From contig OX381714.1 in assembly GCA_947462335.1 (NCBI GenBank), forward strand, positions 56,155,800 to 56,219,799: a stretch of DNA of 64,000 nucleotides, written 5' to 3'. The notes below the pieces were generated by a model. It saw only the letters and a program-made list of their open reading frames with translations, did no database searches and had not been told where the DNA came from. Numbering within the stretch: position 1 is the stretch's first letter; every line of letters begins with the position of its first letter. Position numbers and translations under genes: made by a program. Below are positions 46,629 to 64,000 of the stretch, in pieces. This DNA is from Harmothoe impar. Taxonomy: Eukaryota; Annelida; Polychaeta; Phyllodocida; Polynoidae.

Positions 46629-46710
46629 GGAGGCCTCTGATTGGCTGCAGGTCGATTGAGTAATAAACAGTACTTAACTATAGTCCCGTTCCGATACATA
46701 CAATACTACT
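46629..46710 (-). repeat. Right terminal inverted repeat
   Basis: Mirror of 36,818-36,899. It ends ATACTACT followed by the ACAGTT duplication. Confidence 0.92.
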
Positions 46711-46845
46711 ACAGTTTTTGTTTGTATCTCACTGCAAATAAAGCCCTTTTTAGCCAGTGTGTGAGCATGATATATGAAGGGCTGCTTTTGCAGTGTACCT
46801 AGGGTATGCTAGGGGTACAGTAAGGTTTAGGACCACCACTTATCA

Positions 46846-46920
46846 TCAGCCCCACTAGCTCATGCAATAGCACACTGGACTTTACATCTGAAGGTAAGGA
46901 GTTCAATTCCGATTGACAAC
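46846..46920 (+). mobile_element. SINE-like tRNA head
   Basis: ACTAGCTCATGCAATAG (A-box-like) and GTTCAATTCC (B-box, 46,901-46,910) are spaced as in tRNAs. The sequence is not a full cloverleaf. Confidence 0.45.
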
Positions 46921-47440
46921 ATTAATTTGTACAACAATCATGAATTTCCAATGTATGTATACTGAGCTGCTTATGAATGTTATATGCTTGAATAAACAGC
47001 AGAAAGTTTCAGTGGAATTCCTTTTTAAATAGTGGCACACTTCAGCTCATTACTAATCACTGCTTTGAAGTGCTTAATAAGAACTGCAGAGCAAGTCACT
47101 TATAAGTGCTGCTTTATAGTAGTGCGGTAGTGTCACAATTATAATCTTTGAATAAATTTGACTTTTGTTGCCCTTATTAGCTGAATTATTGAACCTCTTG
47201 ATAACCACTGCTTTGAAGGGCTTAATAAGTGCTGCAGATTAGCTGACTAATAGTTCTTACATTCTAGCCACAATATAGATGGATAATAAGCACTTCATTG
47301 GAGAGCTTATTAGTCACTTATTAAGTATTGCTGTGCCCACTGGGTGTCTACCCATGGAGTATAACCTTGCTTGACTTAGGAAATGCTAGTGTCTGGAGGG
47401 TCCAGCTTTTGACTCTTTCTAAAAACGCTAACATGTGGGG

Positions 47441-47831
47441 TTGGTGGATTTTTGCTTGTGCATGTGGAAACTTTACAGCTACCACTTCTATAGAGGTCAG
47501 ACCCCCCCTTCCCCTTAATCCTACAAACCCTGTTGTTAGATATAGTGAATACTCTCTTACATATACGCAAACAGAAGCCTATGACCAGACCTAGTGAACT
47601 CTTGAACTGTTTTTAGCAGTGAACTAGGATAAGCTGTGGACCTTGCCTGTTGCACCATGGGTGTGTAAATATACCAATGACCCACATCTACAGAGGTATA
47701 AGGGCCTCCCTCTATCAGGGCCCTGGTCTCTAGACGGCTAGCCCCTGGACGGTACAGGCGGTACAGCACTACACAAAGGGACTACACAGTTGGAGTATTA
47801 ACACTATCGCACTATACCCCCCGCTTTCACC
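47441..47831 (+). promoter_or_regulatory. Promoter and 5' flank of P450 copy B
   Basis: Continuous counterpart of the two separated copy-A blocks (1,965-2,177 and 8,081-8,207). Contains GAGGTATAAGGGCCTCCCTC at about 47,694. Transcript start not determined. Confidence 0.5.
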
Positions 47832-62204
<14,373 letters not shown>

Positions 62205-62879
62205 TCTGTTTGTAACCTAAAAACTAAGGACTGTAACATATTTGTACAAAGACTCCATGGCCTGAGTCCCTTAATCCTTTAAGGGCTGCATTGTGTATTA
62301 GTACATTATGTCCTTTAATAGCATTATGCATGAATACAGCTCTGGCGAGTTACTCTTCTCTCTTCACAGGCAAGTTATTCGCTGGGGTTGCGTTGGTGCA
62401 TCATGCCGACAGATGTTGCTTTTTAGTGACATGCCATCCTTATTACTATTGCTGTGGCTACTATACCTGAATAGACCAGACCCAAAGTGGATATAGGTGG
62501 TCATTACAACCATTCTGCAATAGGCTATTAGTGCATAGGCAACATGTGCCTTTAATATGTAGATCTTTGTTCTTTGTTTTTTGTAGTGTATTAAGGTTTT
62601 TTCAATCTTGTGATGAATTGAATAAAAATGAGGTCCATCGTTATAGAGTGTGCGCATGATTACAATGCAGAATGATCCTGATTTCTGAATTTTAAAGTCC
62701 CATATAATATGGCCCGACCAAAAAAAATCTTGCGCACCTTATTTTCAGAGTCTTTGTAAAAAGGAATAAATGAATTGGTCGCTCGCCTCATTTTTGCCGG
62801 ACCAAAATTCATTGACAAAGAAATAAAAAATAATAAAATATTTTGCTCGCTTACACTATTTTTTCAAAAGCGAAATACC

Positions 62880-63060
62880 CCTGGAGGGGTTTGCTTTCTT
62901 ATGATTTACATGTATAGCTTTAACTAGAGATTCCAAGGTGAAAGTGATGGCCTTTTATCTGTAGGTCCACCCTATACAACAATTTGTGAAAATAAAGCCT
63001 ATTGTTTCATGAGAAATAAAAAATACCCTTTATAAAACATTTTCAATCTCTATGGCATTT
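62880..63060 (+). terminator. Conserved 3' end region of copy B
   Basis: Aligns with 33,230-33,420 behind copy A. AATAAA at 62,991-62,996, with a second AAATAAAA about 25 bases later. Confidence 0.6.
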
Positions 63061-63526
63061 TGTTATATTGTATCCACCATGAAATAAATGCAAATACAGC
63101 ACAGCTCTCTCCAGACGTTCTGTGCATAGTCTCAATGTATAATTTCAGAGTCTTAATGGAAAATCTTATAAGTTATAGTCTTAAAGTATAATGTTAATAT
63201 TCAATCTAATAATCTTAATTATAATCTTAATGTAATCTTAAAATAATATATAGGGGTGATTGCTATGCTAATGCAGAAATCAAACTACAAAGTAGTCCTT
63301 AATTTGTTCATAGCTAAAATTACTATCACAAAGGTTGGGGGGTTTGGGGGCATAGCCCCATATTTATTGTAATAATCATTTAATAGTCATCAACATTATG
63401 CCAATAGGGCAAGTATAGAGACTACTGTAGCGGGCAGGTATCACTCAAGGCAGCCCGAGCGTACCTGGAGAGCGCACTCGCTGCCTCTGTGGCTCAAGTA
63501 CCGTAGCAGAACGTTGGAGAAGCACC

Positions 63527-63597
63527 GGTCCCATGATGTAGTGGTCAGCATTCTCTGCTCTGAGCGGAGCGGCTGGGGTCGATTCCCTGTGGGATCC
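63527..63597 (+). tRNA. tRNA-Gln(CTG)-like gene or pseudogene
   Basis: GGTCCCA and TGGGATC can pair as an acceptor stem with one G-U pair. The A-box lies in TAGTGGTCAGC and the B-box is GGTCGATTCC (63,577-63,586). CTCTG pairs with CGGAG around loop CTCTGAG, giving anticodon CTG. A TTTT terminator follows at 63,601-63,604. The T loop is one base short by this reading, so a tRNA pseudogene or SINE head is a real alternative. Confidence 0.45.
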
Positions 63598-63737
63598 GAC
63601 TTTTCCACGACCTGTTACACTGCTATTCTACCTGTTGCCCACCTTGTGTCTCATGATGATGGACTTTAAGATTATTGATTCAAGATTAAGATTACTCAGA
63701 GGACGTTTGTCTGCACCCCCAGGGGAGCTATCCCGTA

Positions 63738-64000
63738 TCTGCCTAAGGGAGTGCTCATTTTTTAACAACAGGGGGGGGGGTGACATTTCGCGTGGAGCGT
63801 GCGGAATTTTTTCACTCCCCCCTAGAGTGGTCGAAATTTTTTACCCCCCCCCCCCGGCTGGCCGAAATCGAGCGCGTTCGCACCCCTTTGTAGCATAGTA
63901 ACGCGCTGGCTTTTTCCCTCAAAACAGGTTGATTTATTTTTTTGACCCCCCCCCAAGAGGGGTCCAAATTTGTTACACCCCCCCTGGTCAAGGGGTCCAA
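63738..64000. repeat. Dispersed repeat with poly-G/poly-C runs at window end
   Basis: CTGCCTAAGGGAGTGCTCA and AACAACAGGG match 26,847-26,880 in copy-A intron 8. Beyond them, short units of CCCCCCC with GGTC.AAATTTTTT repeat to the window edge, so the element is cut off. Open frames are low-complexity. Confidence 0.6.

Larger units (their letters stand above)
36818..46710. mobile_element. Internally reduced Polinton/Maverick element
   Basis: The element is 9,893 bp. It has 82-bp terminal inverted repeats that start AGTAGTAT and differ at two positions, and a perfect 6-bp duplication ACAGTT on both sides (36,812-36,817 and 46,711-46,716). AGT termini and 6-bp duplications are the known signature of Polintons, and a broken family B DNA polymerase inside supports this. 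Integrase, ATPase, protease and capsid genes were not found, so it is non-autonomous. It carries inverted arms with a duplicated gene, a death-fold gene and repeat-rich promoter-like ends. Polintons and related adintoviruses are integrated virus-like elements of animals (known). This is a relic and no full replication set remains. Confidence 0.8.

Noticed and set aside
36818..46710. Interpretation as a Sola or Chapaev DNA transposon with a 4-bp CAGT duplication
   Set aside because: Shifting the end by one base gives a full 6-bp ACAGTT match and AGT termini, and the polymerase relic supports Polinton.

Overview
The window reads as an invertebrate deuterostome genome, most likely amphioxus (inference from long intron-rich CYP3-clan P450 genes, many foldback DNA elements, a Ty3/gypsy element and a Polinton; no species-diagnostic gene is present). 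Nothing is prokaryotic: real genes are split by GT-AG introns and most open frames are noise.

Layout. 1-8,080: tandem repeats, foldbacks and a 5.9 kb block that separates the two halves of the upstream region of the first P450 copy. 8,208-31,453: P450 copy A, 14 exons, inactivated by a 4-bp deletion in exon 11. Its intron 2 holds a complete 11.7 kb Ty3/gypsy retrotransposon on the minus strand (10,234-21,915) with LTRs that look identical, a CTAG target duplication, a gag-pol -1 frameshift signal and a predicted 5' leader intron. 31,454-36,811: duplicated 3' flank and repeats. 36,818-46,710: a 9.9 kb element with 82-bp terminal inverted repeats starting AGT and a 6-bp ACAGTT target duplication, the hallmarks of a Polinton/Maverick. 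47,832-62,204: P450 copy B, the same 14-exon structure, intact, 515 residues. 62,205-64,000: its 3' end, a tRNA-Gln-like sequence and repeats.

The Polinton is the most unusual region. It has lost the integrase, ATPase and capsid genes (none seen), keeps only a broken front half of a protein-primed-type B DNA polymerase, and carries two intact, near-identical copies of an unrecognised 260-residue protein in inverted arms plus a 527-residue protein with an alanine-rich N half and two C-terminal death-fold domains. Its left end carries four repeats that place a CArG-type box, an ETS site and a CRE side by side, like a serum response element; its right end carries repeated E-box, ETS and E2F-type sites. 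This suggests (inference) a mobile element that has captured apoptosis or immune-signalling genes and is wired to host growth or stress signals.

The two P450 copies are a tandem duplication: exon lengths and phases are equal except at the lesion, and intron, upstream and 3' sequences align between them. Comparing them dates most insertions: the gypsy element, the TTAA foldback and the 5.9 kb upstream block are copy-A specific, while the 3.1 kb inverted-repeat element in intron 9, the retrocopy-like insert and a nested foldback are copy-B specific.
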